Source: Trichosporon coremiiforme (taxonomy: Eukaryota > Basidiomycota > Tremellomycetes > Trichosporonales > Trichosporonaceae). Taken from it: a stretch of DNA of 64,000 bases. The stretch's first letter is position 1. Every line of letters begins with the position of its first letter. The stretch lies in NCBI GenBank assembly GCA_039545355.1, contig BCJJ01000037.1:1-64000 (forward strand), read 5' to 3'. The notes under the pieces are model-generated. The model made no database searches. It had not been told where the DNA came from and saw nothing but the letters and a program-made list of their open reading frames with translations. Below, in pieces: positions 20,290 through 30,953 of this stretch. The position numbers and the translations under genes were made by a program.

Positions 20290-22407
20290 ATGTCCCTCCG
20301 CCCGCGCCTGCACACGCCCTCCTCCCCCGCCCCGCCTCAGCCCGACACCCCAGCCGCGCACTACGCCGACCCGCTCGAGGAGGAGGGTGCGCGCAATATC
20401 CACAAGCACGCGCGCAACGAGTCGCTTCCGCGCTTGACGGCGCGCGGCGTTGCTGTCAATGCCAATGGTAACGGAGCCGGAAACGGGAGTGCCGCCGGAA
20501 AAGGACAAGATGAGGAGCCGTACGACAAGCTGAGGAAGAAGAATCGCTTCGTGCCCGGGCAGAAGGTGTGGATTGTCATTGCTGCTGTGCTTGGTGTGAT
20601 TCTGCTGGCGAAGCTGGTTGCTCGTGAGTTTCAATGGGCGTGAGAGACGGTTATCGGTGACTGCCTAGGGGCGATCATCGACTAGACCCTCTCATCTCGC
20701 AGCTGGATCCAGACCTGGCCTTTGGGTCTGGCCGGCGTGTCTCGGCGCCTCGCTGCGCTCTGCCTGCGCTCGGAGTATACTGACATTCAGACCGCCCACG
20801 AACGATCGAAGTGGATGTCTCGACCCTCGAGCCGCGCAACTACATCAACAACTCGCTCTCGGACCCGGCGCCGTTCGAGTTCTGCCCTGTCTTCGGACCC
20901 GGTGACGCCGTCGCCGCGCGACGGGGACAGTTCGAGCTCCTCCGTTCCCGCCTGCACCTCGGCACGGGTGCGCGCATCCAGCGCGTGCTGAACAAGGCCA
21001 TGCAGGGCCTCCCCGTGACGATCAGCGTTCTGGGCGGCTCGGTGTCGGCGTGCCACGGGGCCGGCGACGACCCGATCGGCTCGACCTGCTACCCGGCCCG
21101 CTTGTATCACTGGTGGAACTCGGTGTTCCCCAACCCGCACAACGAGCTGACGAACGGCGCCGTGAAGCGCACCGACAGCGCGTACTACGCCTACTGCGCC
21201 GCGCACCACCTGCCCGACACCGCTGACATTGTCATTCTCGAGTTTGACGGGTCGGACCCGAACGACCGCGACTGGCTCGCGTACTTTGAGCAGCTCGTGC
21301 GCTCCGTCCTCACGCGCCCGGAGCAGCCGGCCGTCATCATCCTCGGCCACTTCTCCCCCCAAGTGCAGGCGCAGTACGGCTTTGCGGGCCCCGAGCTGCT
21401 GCACAACGCGGTCGCGCAGTTCTACGACCTGCCCCACATCTCGGCAAAGGGCGTCCTCTACGACCAGTACCTCGAGAACCCCCTCGGCGCGCTTTCGGAT
21501 CTGTACCACGACAGCCAGCACGCAAACCACGAAGGCCACGACCTCATGGCCGACGTGCTGATCAGCTACTTCATGTCCGAAATCTGCCAGGCTTGGGGAA
21601 CCCACATGGGCAACGCGTACGCTGTCAACCCGCGTGCGCTCCACGCAGACCCAGGAGCGGCTGGAGGAAAGGCGGCGGGCGCGCCCGTGCCCCTCGGCGG
21701 ACTCGGACTGCGTCCCAACCAGGTGCCCGGCCAGAAGGCAGAGGACGGCGCCGTCTCGGGCGAAATGACGTCCGTCGCCGCCGTGCCCAGGATGCGTATC
21801 CACGACCGCCCCTCGGCCCTCGACACGTTCCGCGAAACGGAGCCGTACTGCGTCTCCGCCGCCGATCTCGTCTCGCCCCTGCCGCCCAGTATCTTCTTCG
21901 GATCGGGATGGCGCCAGCACATGCCCAAGAACAAGGACGACAGGTTCTACTGGTACGCCGAGCAGCCTGGGTCTCGCTTGCGCATCCCGGTCAAGATTGG
22001 CAGTGGAGACGTTGGGGTGTATTACCTCCAGTCTCCCCTCGGTAGTACGAAGCACGAGGCGACGGTCAAGTGCCACGTCGACGACAATGTGGCGGGTGCG
22101 AAGACGATTCATGGCAATGCAGAGGTCGAGGAGGAGATTGCTACGTGAGTGCGCTTTGGGCGGCAGCGCTAGCTGCTGCCCGGGTCCAGGTGCTTGCTGC
22201 AAGCTTGCTGCAGCTGGCAATGGCTGGCTGGAGCACGCTTGAGAGCGAAAGCTCCGAGGCTAGCTAAGAGTAAGACGAACTGCAGCTGACAATCCCAGCC
22301 TCACCATCATCGACATCAACGTCGCCAAGGGCTCGCATTTCGTCGAGTGCGTGCTCGACGGCGAGCCTGGAGGTCCCATTACGCCGTTCAAGATTCTTGG
22401 CATGTGA
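20290..22407 (+). CDS. type II membrane SGNH-hydrolase-like protein
   Basis: Three exons: 20290-20623, 20791-22144 and 22299-22407, about 598 residues. The N-terminal 92 residues are cytosol-like and basic before one membrane segment (VWIVIAAVLGVILLAKLV, about 93-110), so the large C-terminal domain should face the Golgi lumen or outside. That domain has the SGNH signature: block I as VLGGSVSACHG with Ser about 195, and block V as DSQHANHEGHDLMAD with Asp about 352 and His about 355. Such domains act as esterases or as O-acetyl transfer enzymes on glycans; the substrate here is inferred, not shown. The short last exon keeps phase (TLTIIDINVAKGSHFVECVL) and looks like a beta-sandwich end. It converges with PHS1, 336 bp away. 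Confidence 0.82.
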
Positions 22408-22743
22408 GTACGAGCCCTACGTCTACCTGCGATGAGCGGGTGGTGTCGGGCGTAGCCCGCAACGGCCCACGTAAACTGACAGCAGTTTCACGACCTAAGC
22501 TGGGATTCTTGACAACGGAGAGGGGTGAGAAGGCGTGGAGGAGATTGCATTGCGGCGGAGAGAGATCGAGGATGTCTTTGGGAAATACTAGGGACATTCT
22601 GAGGCGAGTGCGGAGGAGTAAAGGCAGAGGAGGACGCGGCATAGAACATTTCTTAGACACAGACACATGGATACCAGCTAGCTTTCAAGTTGCAGGTCAT
22701 TTGGTTTGCATAAGAAGAGACAGCCACTACTTAGACTACAGCC
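22408..22743. other. convergent intergenic region
   Basis: The 3' regions of the SGNH gene and PHS1 meet here. No gene seen. Confidence 0.6.
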
Positions 22744-24193
22744 TTAGAGCGTCTTGCTCTTGGGCGAGTTCTTGGCGAAGAACTTCTTCCTCTGCTTCAG
22801 CATGTACGTGTACAGCACATAGAGCGCCGGCCACCAGACGAAGAACAGGACGAGGCGCGCGACCTCGATCGTAGTCCAGCGTCCGCCGGTCTGGACGGCC
22901 GCACGCGCGCGGGCCATCTGCCACACCATGCTGCGCCCGACGCCGCTCTGGACAAACTTGGCGGGCAGCTTGGAGAAGAGGTCGTGCGCGGCCTCGAGCA
23001 CGCGCGGGATGTAGGGCAGCGTGTCGAGGGGCGGGAGGGTGGAGAAGGACAGGAAGGCCTCGCTACCCGCGCCAAGGGGATACAGGACCAGGAAGAGCGT
23101 GTAGCGCAGCCAGTTGATGGCGTACAGGTCGATGCCGAGCAGGGCCAGGAAGTAGAAGGGGTAGCGCACCACCTCCGTCAGGGACCAGGCGAGGAGCATC
23201 GTCGCGAAGAGGGGGTTCTTGTGCGTCTGGGGTTAGCGTGTTCACCGAGTTCAGCGGACGAAGCGGGCTGGACGAGATCATGAGCTGCTGGCGGGACGGC
23301 TTAGCGACAGATCTGCGTGGCCCCGAGATCTCCGCTCGGTCAGAGGCAGATCGAGACCACACCGCCCCAAACAGCTCTGCAGCGCCCGAACCCAATCCTC
23401 ATTCCAACCTCGCTCTCCGGGCGTCGGCCTGTACTCACGCTCGGGCACATCTCGACGACGCCCCAGACGGCCCAGAGGCGGCTCGCGACCTGGCTCAGAA
23501 CGGTGCCGACGGGGGAGCGGACAATGCCAATCGCGGCGTGGACGACCTCCATGACGGCGAGCGTCTGGACATACTTGGTCGCCTCGCCGAGGCCGTGGAA
23601 GTCGTACGCGCCAGAGAGGTGGTCGCCGAGCCTGGCGATCCAGGACAGGGGCGCGGTGCCGTGCGCGCCCTGGCCGAGGACGGTGATGCGCGGGTTGCTA
23701 GCGCTCTCGAGCGCGGTGCGCGGCGTGAAGATGAACCACAGCGTCAGGTAGAGCAGGTAGCCCCACGCGACGGCGCTGAGCGCGTTGAACGCGAGCAGAT
23801 AGCCCTTCACGAGCGGGTGGGCTTTGCGTTTCGAAGGCGGAGTGTAGAGGCAGCGCGTTTCCGAGGTGTGCGAGGGCGTGAGCGACACCCACGGCAGGCC
23901 ATCGAGGGAGAAGCGTTTGCGCGAGCGCGAGTGCGTGTGGGAGCCATTCGAGCCATTCAAGCCATTCGAGCCGTTGGAGCCAGTAGAGGGCAGCGAGGGA
24001 CCAGGCGGAGTCGAGGACATAAGGAGCGTGAAAGTGTTGGAAACGGTTAGAGAGAACACCGGAAAGAAGCGTCAGCGCGTCGTCCTCGCCTTCTTAAGCC
24101 ATGCCGCATGCGCAAGCTGTGCTCGCCTGCGGATCTCAACTCACCCGGGCGCGCAGGCTTGCCGGACCTGGCTGACTTGGACTTGGACGCCAT
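22744..24193 (-). CDS. PHS1: very-long-chain 3-hydroxyacyl-CoA dehydratase PHS1
   Basis: Third step of very-long-chain fatty-acid elongation, in the ER membrane. The conserved body comes from exons ending at 23439 and 23226-22744, joined over a 212-nt intron (GTGAGT, CTAAC, CAG) to read VEMCPSTHKNPLFATMLLAW. It has six or so membrane spans, the WSLTEVVRYPFYFLAL block and the catalytic pair in LYPLGAGSE, where Tyr and Glu are seven apart as in yeast Phs1. The C-terminus is Lys-rich (LKQRKKFFAKNSPKSKTL). The start is uncertain. Either ATG at 24020 opens a 354-aa protein with a Gly/Ser/Asn-repeat leader, or ATG at 24193 opens a 49-nt exon (MASKSKSARSGKPARP) spliced in phase from 24145 to 23821, giving PARPAHPLVKGYLLAFN. 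The second resembles usual short Phs1 leaders. Confidence 0.88.
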
Positions 24194-24464
24194 CGTTGTG
24201 TGGATGGAGTGGGAAGGAGTGTGAGACGTGATGCAATAACAAAGTGCGGTCAGGGAGGAGCAAAATAAAGTCGGGCCGTTAGTTCTTGGGGACAACACAC
24301 ACGCGCCCACGTTCCCGATCGCATTCGGCCCTGGGCCGTCCGGTGCCGTGGGGCCGGCAACGCTCATGGGTTTCGGTGCGAGCGCGTCCTTATGCTCCGT
24401 GATGTACAACCACATTGTCTACATGCATTCTCTATCGATGACGACTACTGTTTAGGTTGCATGA
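24194..24464. promoter_or_regulatory. PHS1 upstream region
   Basis: Short gap between the possible upstream PHS1 start and the fructosamine kinase stop. It is pyrimidine-rich on the minus strand just before 24193. No motif was recognised. Confidence 0.4.
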
Positions 24465-25646
24465 TTAGACAGTCTCCGCCCACGCTGACAGCTCGCGCAT
24501 GATCCCCAGCGCGCCCTGCCTGTATCCGCCGAACATGAGCGCATGCTGCCGTCAGCTATGTCCCATACAGGCTGAGCTCACATTCAGATGGTGGTACAGC
24601 TCATACAGTCTCTGTCGCTCGTCGTAGTACGGCTGTGATCTCGGATTGATCGAGTGGTACGCATCGAAGAAGTCCTTTCCGAAACCTGGAGTCAGCTAAA
24701 GCTCTGGAGCACGCAGCTTCTCCGCTCTGATCCCGGTCCACATATCTCCCGTAGCAACTGGGCAGCCGGGAAAGGACGCAGCGGGGGGAATATTAGGAGA
24801 ACAACATAGAGCACACTGCTGGGCTATGTCCAGCGGCCGACCTGCGGCGACCTACTCACCTCCGAACATCCTCGCGATGCCAAGATCCGCCTCGCCGTGT
24901 CCGTAGTATCCCGCTGGATCGAAGATGACCCCGCCGGTTGAGGTATGGCACACGTTGCCCGCCCACAGATCGCCGTGCAGCGGTACGGGTTTGGCTGGTG
25001 GGTCGAAGTCGTTCAGGAGGAGGGGAACGGCTCTGCGTGTCAAGCCCATACGAGACGAGGAGAACGACCTGCGGGCAGACTCACTTCTCCTTCAGCTTCT
25101 CCCACTCCTTCGTGATCGTCGGATCCCCCAGCCGTCGCACAAGATCTCCCAGCCGGCGATCAGCGAAGAAGCGTCCCCAATCTCCGTCCCAGGTATTGTC
25201 CTGCTCCGTCACGCCGCAGTGCGTCGGCACGCCAAACCCAAACTTGCCCGTGTAAGCGTGGTCGCTGCCTTCAGGTCTGCAGTCAGCTACGCAAAGCAAG
25301 TACGCTGTGCGCACCCATGGTCTATCGGCACGGAGTGCATCCTGGCGACCCGCTCGCCGAGCTCCCTCATCCGCCGATCCCCACCTCCGCGAGCGTACTC
25401 GCACGCCATTGCTGTCTGCCCGTCCTTGTTCTTGCTCCAGCAGCGCGGCACTAGTCCCTCGGGCGCAGTCAGACGCATCGCGGCCAGCGACGCCGCCTCG
25501 CCCCGCACTTGAGCGGCGGAGGAGCCCCGTGCTGTCTTCCCGAACAGGGGGCCGCTGGGTGTGTCGATGACATTGCCCCTTTGCGAGAGCGTGGAGGGGT
25601 CAAAGCCGGCGTCTCGGAGTACCTCTGCCAGCAGACCTGTGATCAT
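24465..25646 (-). CDS. fructosamine-3-kinase / ketosamine-3-kinase family protein
   Basis: Five exons: 25646-25315, 25276-25085, 25032-24860, 24685-24582 and 24545-24465, giving 293 residues, the usual size of the family. These kinases phosphorylate sugar adducts on protein amines so that they fall off, a deglycation repair step in the cytosol. The N-lobe has the phosphate-binding region with [20 protein letters not shown]. The conserved middle is [20 protein letters not shown] then [13 protein letters not shown]. The catalytic loop is [11 protein letters not shown] and the metal-binding part is [20 protein letters not shown]. The last exon keeps the family end ([19 protein letters not shown]). 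All four introns have AGCTRAC or CTTGAC near the acceptor. Nearby genes give no functional hint. Confidence 0.92.
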
Positions 25647-25910
25647 CTTGCGTCGTTGGAGAAATGGTGGTTGTGAGTTGTTGACGATGAGAAGTCGGGA
25701 GACGCACGACGTCATACCTGGTCCGCACTGACGGCTTCCTCCGACAATCCCACGGTTTCAGCCTTTGGTCCGCGATCGCGTTGGCTTTCGAAACCACTTC
25801 TGTTGTTCATTACAGCCGCGCTTTTAGCGGCACGGCTGTCGACTAAACAATGGAGCTTTGCGTAGGACCCAACTGACGAGTTCTCGATCTGACACCGTCA
25901 CCATCATGAC

Positions 25911-26646
25911 ATGACTACAGGTTCCGAGCCCGGTGCCCCCGCAAGCGATGTCGATTGCGGCCCTCTCTCACCCCAGCGCTCTTGCGGGGCTTGCGGGGCC
26001 GATTGTCAGGAAGAGGACGAGAGATCACCGCAATGGAATTGGGACTTCGCGGCACAGAAGCCGTTCATGTTCTGGAAAGATGCCACCATTGTGTAGTTCG
26101 GCAGCCGTATCTACTAACGATCATATACCAAATGGTAGGGCACTCAGCCACGGAAGACACCCTGGGTGATACCGAAGCAAGTCGGCCGTGTGGCCCGCAT
26201 CGTGCTCGACTGGACCTGGAAGGCCGAGGACCCGTCGTTCCCGCCGCGCGACTACGAGCTGCAGCGACCGATCGAACCCGTCCCTCTTTGGCCAGTGCAG
26301 CCCGTACCTGGCGCATAACGGGCCCCAGATTCTCTCGCTCGCCGAGACCCAGCTCCACCCGAGCGCTTTACGACGCGTTCGCGCTGCTAGTTCTGCTGCC
26401 GTCAGCGCCGACGACGATGAGGATGGAGCATGGGCACGATTCTGCGATCATCCCCTTGCCGATGTGCTCGGATCTGGACCGCCGGATACACCACCGGAGG
26501 ACAGTGACGAGTCCGACGAGGGTGAGGACGGCCGCATTGCGCGCACTGGCGCACGGTTCATCACCGCCATGCAATTCCGCGCGCAGATCGATCGTGGAGA
26601 GTACGTCCCCGCCACACTCTTTGCGCGCTGTGAACCCACGCTATGA
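25911..26646 (+). CDS. unrecognised small protein (about 217 aa)
   Basis: Model of three exons: 25911-26090, 26139-26294 and 26329-26646. The first intron (48 nt, GTGTAG donor, CTAAC branch, TAG acceptor) and the second (34 nt, GTGCAG donor) both keep frame 0. The joined protein has a Cys-rich start, an aromatic segment (QWNWDFAAQKPFMFWKDATI), then ARIVLDWTWKAEDPSFPPRD, and an acidic region before FITAMQFRAQIDRGEYVPAT. I do not recognise it. Exon 1 is the least certain part, as other frames through it are also open. A two-codon upstream frame (ATG ACA TGA at 25906-25914) overlaps the proposed start. The donors are non-standard beyond GT, which lowers confidence. Confidence 0.45.
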
Positions 26647-27110
26647 ACCCACGGTGTGAACTGTCGGTGGCGACCTTCGCATGTAGTCTGTAGCCCAGAC
26701 TTCGATGTTTCGTGCATTTGTGTATCCTGTGTTATCGCCCACCCTCATGGCGCGCACCTCGTCAAGCTGCGATGACATGCATTTCTAAATACGATACTGA
26801 TACTAGACCTAGCGTCTCAAGATTTCTCAAGACTGGCAAGACAAATGGGGATTAACTGCGCTTACTGCTTCAAGCGGACGAGGGAGAGGACGGCGCGCGG
26901 GCGTCTTTCGACCGGCAGCATCAGAAAGCTGCTCGGCGGATGGGAGGCGGCTGTGCTCATGGCCCGGCGTCTTCGCCCGCTGCTCTCGATGCCTCCGTTG
27001 CCTCCGTCCACGCCTAGTCGGCCAACGTCCCCACCCACTCCACACGCTGCTCTTACACGGCTCACTGCGCCCGGCGCTCCGTCCGCCGAGCGCGCATCGC
27101 CATCCCGCTT
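26647..27110. other. convergent intergenic region
   Basis: About 460 bp between the unknown small gene and the end of the HAL4-type kinase. No gene is supported; the 89-codon frame at 26845 is Arg/Pro-rich with no sign of selection. Confidence 0.5.
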
Positions 27111-30100
27111 CTAATGGAACAGCTTCTTCTTCGGCTTCTCCGTCTCCTGAACCACCTTGATATGCGTGTGGTTCATCTTGCGCCCGGGGTGGTGCGAGCA
27201 GCACTCAATGTTCTGGATCCAGGCGTCGCCATGGTCGTCATTGACGTCGACGCCGGTCAGCTCCTCGGGGGGACGGGCGAGGTTGCCGCCGCACTCGCCA
27301 CGGCCGCAGGGACACATCTGGTCGTCCTTGCCCGTGCCGTTTAAGAGGTCGGAGAGCGTGCAGCGGATGCTGGGCTCGACGGCGAGCATGCGCATGATGG
27401 CCGAGCGCGACTCGCGGGGGAGCAGGCGGAAGATCGACTCGGCGCCGCCGGTCTGGTACGTCCGCGTCGAGCTGATCGAGGCCGCACGCTCGCGGCGCTT
27501 CTGCTGCTGCTGGGCGCGCTGCTGCGTCTGCTCCTTGGACAGCGGCACGCTCGGCTGCGCGCCCGAGGTCGACGAGGCGCGGTTGCGGGGCATCGGCTGC
27601 GCGGGACGCGTCGGCGACGTCGGCGGCGGGAGCGTCTGCTGGCGCGGCTGGCGAGCGTACTGCGGGTTCGTGTTGGGCGGGAGCGACGCGGTCGAGTCAT
27701 GTCGTCGCGGGAAGTATTGGTCCGAGCGGTCCTTCTGCGGCGACTCGGTCAACTTGAGGCGGTCGACGCGCGGCGTAAACGTATCTGTGCTGCCACCCGA
27801 CGTCGTGCTGCTGATCTCGCTGACACGGCTGTCGACGGCAGTCGACTGCGTCGAGTTGCTCGGCGTCCGCTTGAACGGCAGCTTGGAGCTGCCGTCGGCG
27901 AGCAGCGTGTCGCGGCCGCCCTGGCGGTTGTGCGCACCGTCCGTGCCGTTCATGACAGAGGGCGCAGGCGTCTTGGTCTGCGGCTTCTGGCACAGATCCG
28001 GGTGCGTGTTGACGTAGAGCTTGAACGACATGTCCGTCTTGTAGTCGGGGATCTTCCACGGGAAGCGACGAAGAATCATGCACATGAAGATGATCGCGAC
28101 CGACCAGACGTCCGTCAACCGCGGGTCGTACGAGTCCCTCGTAAGAACCTCGGGGGCAAGGTAGGGGTCCGAGCCGACGACGCCAGACGCGGGGATCTGG
28201 TGCTTGCCGGGGTAGTGGAACACGGTCGCGGTTCCAAAGTCGATCAGCTTGACAATGTTGTCCGACGTCATGACACAGTTGTCGAGCTTGAGGTCGCGGT
28301 GCGCGAGACCCATGGAGTGCAGGTAGTTGACACCGTCAATGATCTGGCGGAACACGCAGTAGATTTCTGGCCGGTTCATCTTGCCAGACATGACGACCGA
28401 GAACAGGTCGTACGGCGCATACTCCATGATCTGACGTTAGCTCGGCTCATACCTCGGCTAGTAAGCTCGGACCTCACCTCGTAGTAGTGACCGTGGTCAC
28501 AGACAATGTCGACCGTCTCAATGACGTTGATGTGGTGCAGGGTGACACCGACGCAGAACTCGGCAGTGACCTTGCGCAGGTACTCCTTCTCGGTCTCGCC
28601 CTGGCGACGGGGACGGAACTCCTTGACGGCGTACGTGCTGCCGCCGGTCTTCTGCGACGCCTTGATAAGACGGACAGTGCCGCCCGCACCAGAGCCGAGA
28701 ACACGGCCCCACTTGCCGTATTTCTTGGAGAGATGGGCGTGCGTCGCCTCGATCGAAGACGGGTGCGTCAGCGCAATAACGGGTCCGGGGACGCCGGGGT
28801 AGTCGTTCAGGTTCTTAGGCGTCGCGTGTCCGCTGGCGTGGTGGCTGTCGTGGTGGTGGTGCTCGCTCATCATCAGCGTCGACTGCCTCGAGGGCGCGAC
28901 CGACCCCGGGCGGGACGACGGGCGGGAGCCATGGTCCTCGACGCCGGCGTAGGCCGCACGCTGCTGGCGCTCCTTGTCCTTCTTCTTGGACCCGCCGCCG
29001 AAGAAGGACGCCAGCGACGAGTGCGACTTCTCGCCGTCCTTGTCGCGGTGGTGGTGCTTCATGAAGCCGACGAGATGCGAGGAGTGGTGTCCGTGATGAT
29101 CCTTGTCGCGGTCCTTTCCGGCTCCATCGGGCAGCTGGCTCGTGGGTGTCGAGTTTCCGGAACTAGCGGCTCCGCCGGCGCCAAAGAACTGGCTGCCTCG
29201 TGCTTGGTTTCCGGGGGTAGCAGCACCGGATAAGGAGGGGGTGCCGGTCGAGTTGGTGCTCGACTCGTCAAGGTGCTGGTGAAGGGCCTGCTGCGCAATC
29301 GAGTTATGATGGCGGTCCTTGTCCTTGTGGTCTGAATGGCCGATATGGTGGTTCAGGAAACGGCGGAGGTCGTGGAGGGGGCCGGAGTGGTGCTTCGGGT
29401 GACGGGTCGCCGTGGGCGAGGCGTGCGGGGACGATCCGGAGCCCGAAGTGTTGGAGGTTCCCTGTCGGCGGGGAGGGGGACGGTCGCTCCTTGATCCACT
29501 GTCAGAGTGGGGAGGAGAGTCGGCGAAGGAGAGGTTGGAGGCGGCGGTCGGCTTTCGCTGCTGGGCGGATGCAGGCGGGAGTCTGGGGGAGCCGGGTGCG
29601 GGGGAACCGGGGATGCTGCTAGGCTGTTGCGGTGTCAGTTGTCAATCATCCGAGATATGAGGAAGCTGATTGGGGAGAACAGGGCAGGGGACGGGGCTGG
29701 AAAAGGGAGTATATTATGGGAAAATGGGGGTGGGGAGATGGAGGACCGCACCAAGCGAGCAACATGGTGAGACGTCAACTTGCTACGGGTCTTGGCATTG
29801 GGCGGCTGCTGCCCGGCTTGCGGACGCCACCACCACTTTCTGGGTTCACGGTGGTGGGGCTTGGGAGCCATGGGCGGTTGAGTGATCTGGTGGGTGCGTT
29901 GGATGTAGAGCATGACTGCGGGCATATTGAGCCTCCTCTTTGTGTGGGGTTGAAAACGCCGATGGGGGGCCAGGCCCCGACGCCTACGAGCTGCGTCGCA
30001 ATGCGAGCGAACGCTGCAAGGTACGCAGTCGCGGGTCGACGGCGCTAGAGGGAGACCAGCAGTTTGGTGCTCGGGAAACGAATGTTACAAGGGTGAACGT

Positions 30101-30953
30101 ATGGTGACGGTGGGTATGAGTGGGGGAAAGGGTTGGAGGAGGGGTGGTTGGAGACGGACAAACGGAGCAGCTTGAATGCACTGATATAAAGGCAGTGGGA
30201 GCTGGGACGCAAGACAACGGTGTGGGTCTGTGTGTTTCGACGGGCGGGAGATGTAGGAGACGGGTAAAGAGAGGAAAGATAACGAGCGTGCGCCGTTGGG
30301 ATAGACGAGGGTTGGGGCAGGGAGGTTCGGCTCGATGAAGCCATAGTAGTGTCCGTGGTGGGCGCGCCAATGACGCACGCAAGCCAGCGGTCATTTCTGT
30401 ACCTCGCCTGCCAAGGGACGGCCCGGCGCAAAGCTCAAGCCTCTCTGTGTCTCTCCGTCATGCTGACTGTGCTTGCCGTGATCCGGCGTCATCCATCTTG
30501 CGATGCACGGACCGTGCTCGACGCTACGACCGCCGTCATGTACAGGGAAAGAGGCAAGGAGAAAGCGGGGTAGGAATGGAGAAGGAGAGATCGGTGACTT
30601 ACGTCGTCGTGCCAGATACCGCCGTGCGAGGGAGCCTTGTAGAGCGTCTGGCCGTCCTCGTAGTTTTCGTGGAGGTCTTCTCGCGAGTGGTTCCTCGACT
30701 CGAGAACAAGCTCGTCGTCCGAGACCTCGGAGACCTCGATGGGGGATCCGGAGCCGGAGAGGATGGGGGTGCCGGTCAGGGGCGAGCCGGCGATGGGAGT
30801 GCCGGACACGGGGGTCAGGTGTTCTGGGGAGGGGAGTCCGTCGCGATGGGTCAGGAACTCGCGGCCATGCGCAGTACGCAGGGAGAGGCGTCTTCCGTGA
30901 GGATCGGCGAAGTCAATGTTACTTAATGGGACGGCGGGATTTGCAGACAACAT
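27111..30953 (-). CDS. HAL4/SAT4-type serine/threonine protein kinase
   Basis: Three exons: 30953-30603, 29623-28478 and 28430-27111, about 938 residues. The N-terminal 400 residues are Ser/His/Pro-rich and disordered. The kinase domain starts with [17 protein letters not shown] (about 425), the ATP Lys in YAVKEFRPR (about 450), the catalytic loop AHRDLKLDN (about 545) and DFGTATVF (about 564). The block [12 protein letters not shown] marks the fungal HAL4/HAL5/NPR1 group, which controls plasma-membrane ion and nutrient transporters. About 200 residues of low-complexity Ser/Gln/Pro are inserted late in the C-lobe before [20 protein letters not shown]. The C-terminus has a [11 protein letters not shown]ys cluster and a HTHIKVVQ segment. 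Intron 1 is about 980 nt, far longer than its neighbours; an extra exon inside it cannot be excluded, though the phase is already correct. Confidence 0.88.

Noticed and set aside
20787..22220. 477-codon minus-strand frame opposite the SGNH gene
   Set aside because: It is the antisense shadow of a GC-biased coding exon; the + strand has clear catalytic motifs.
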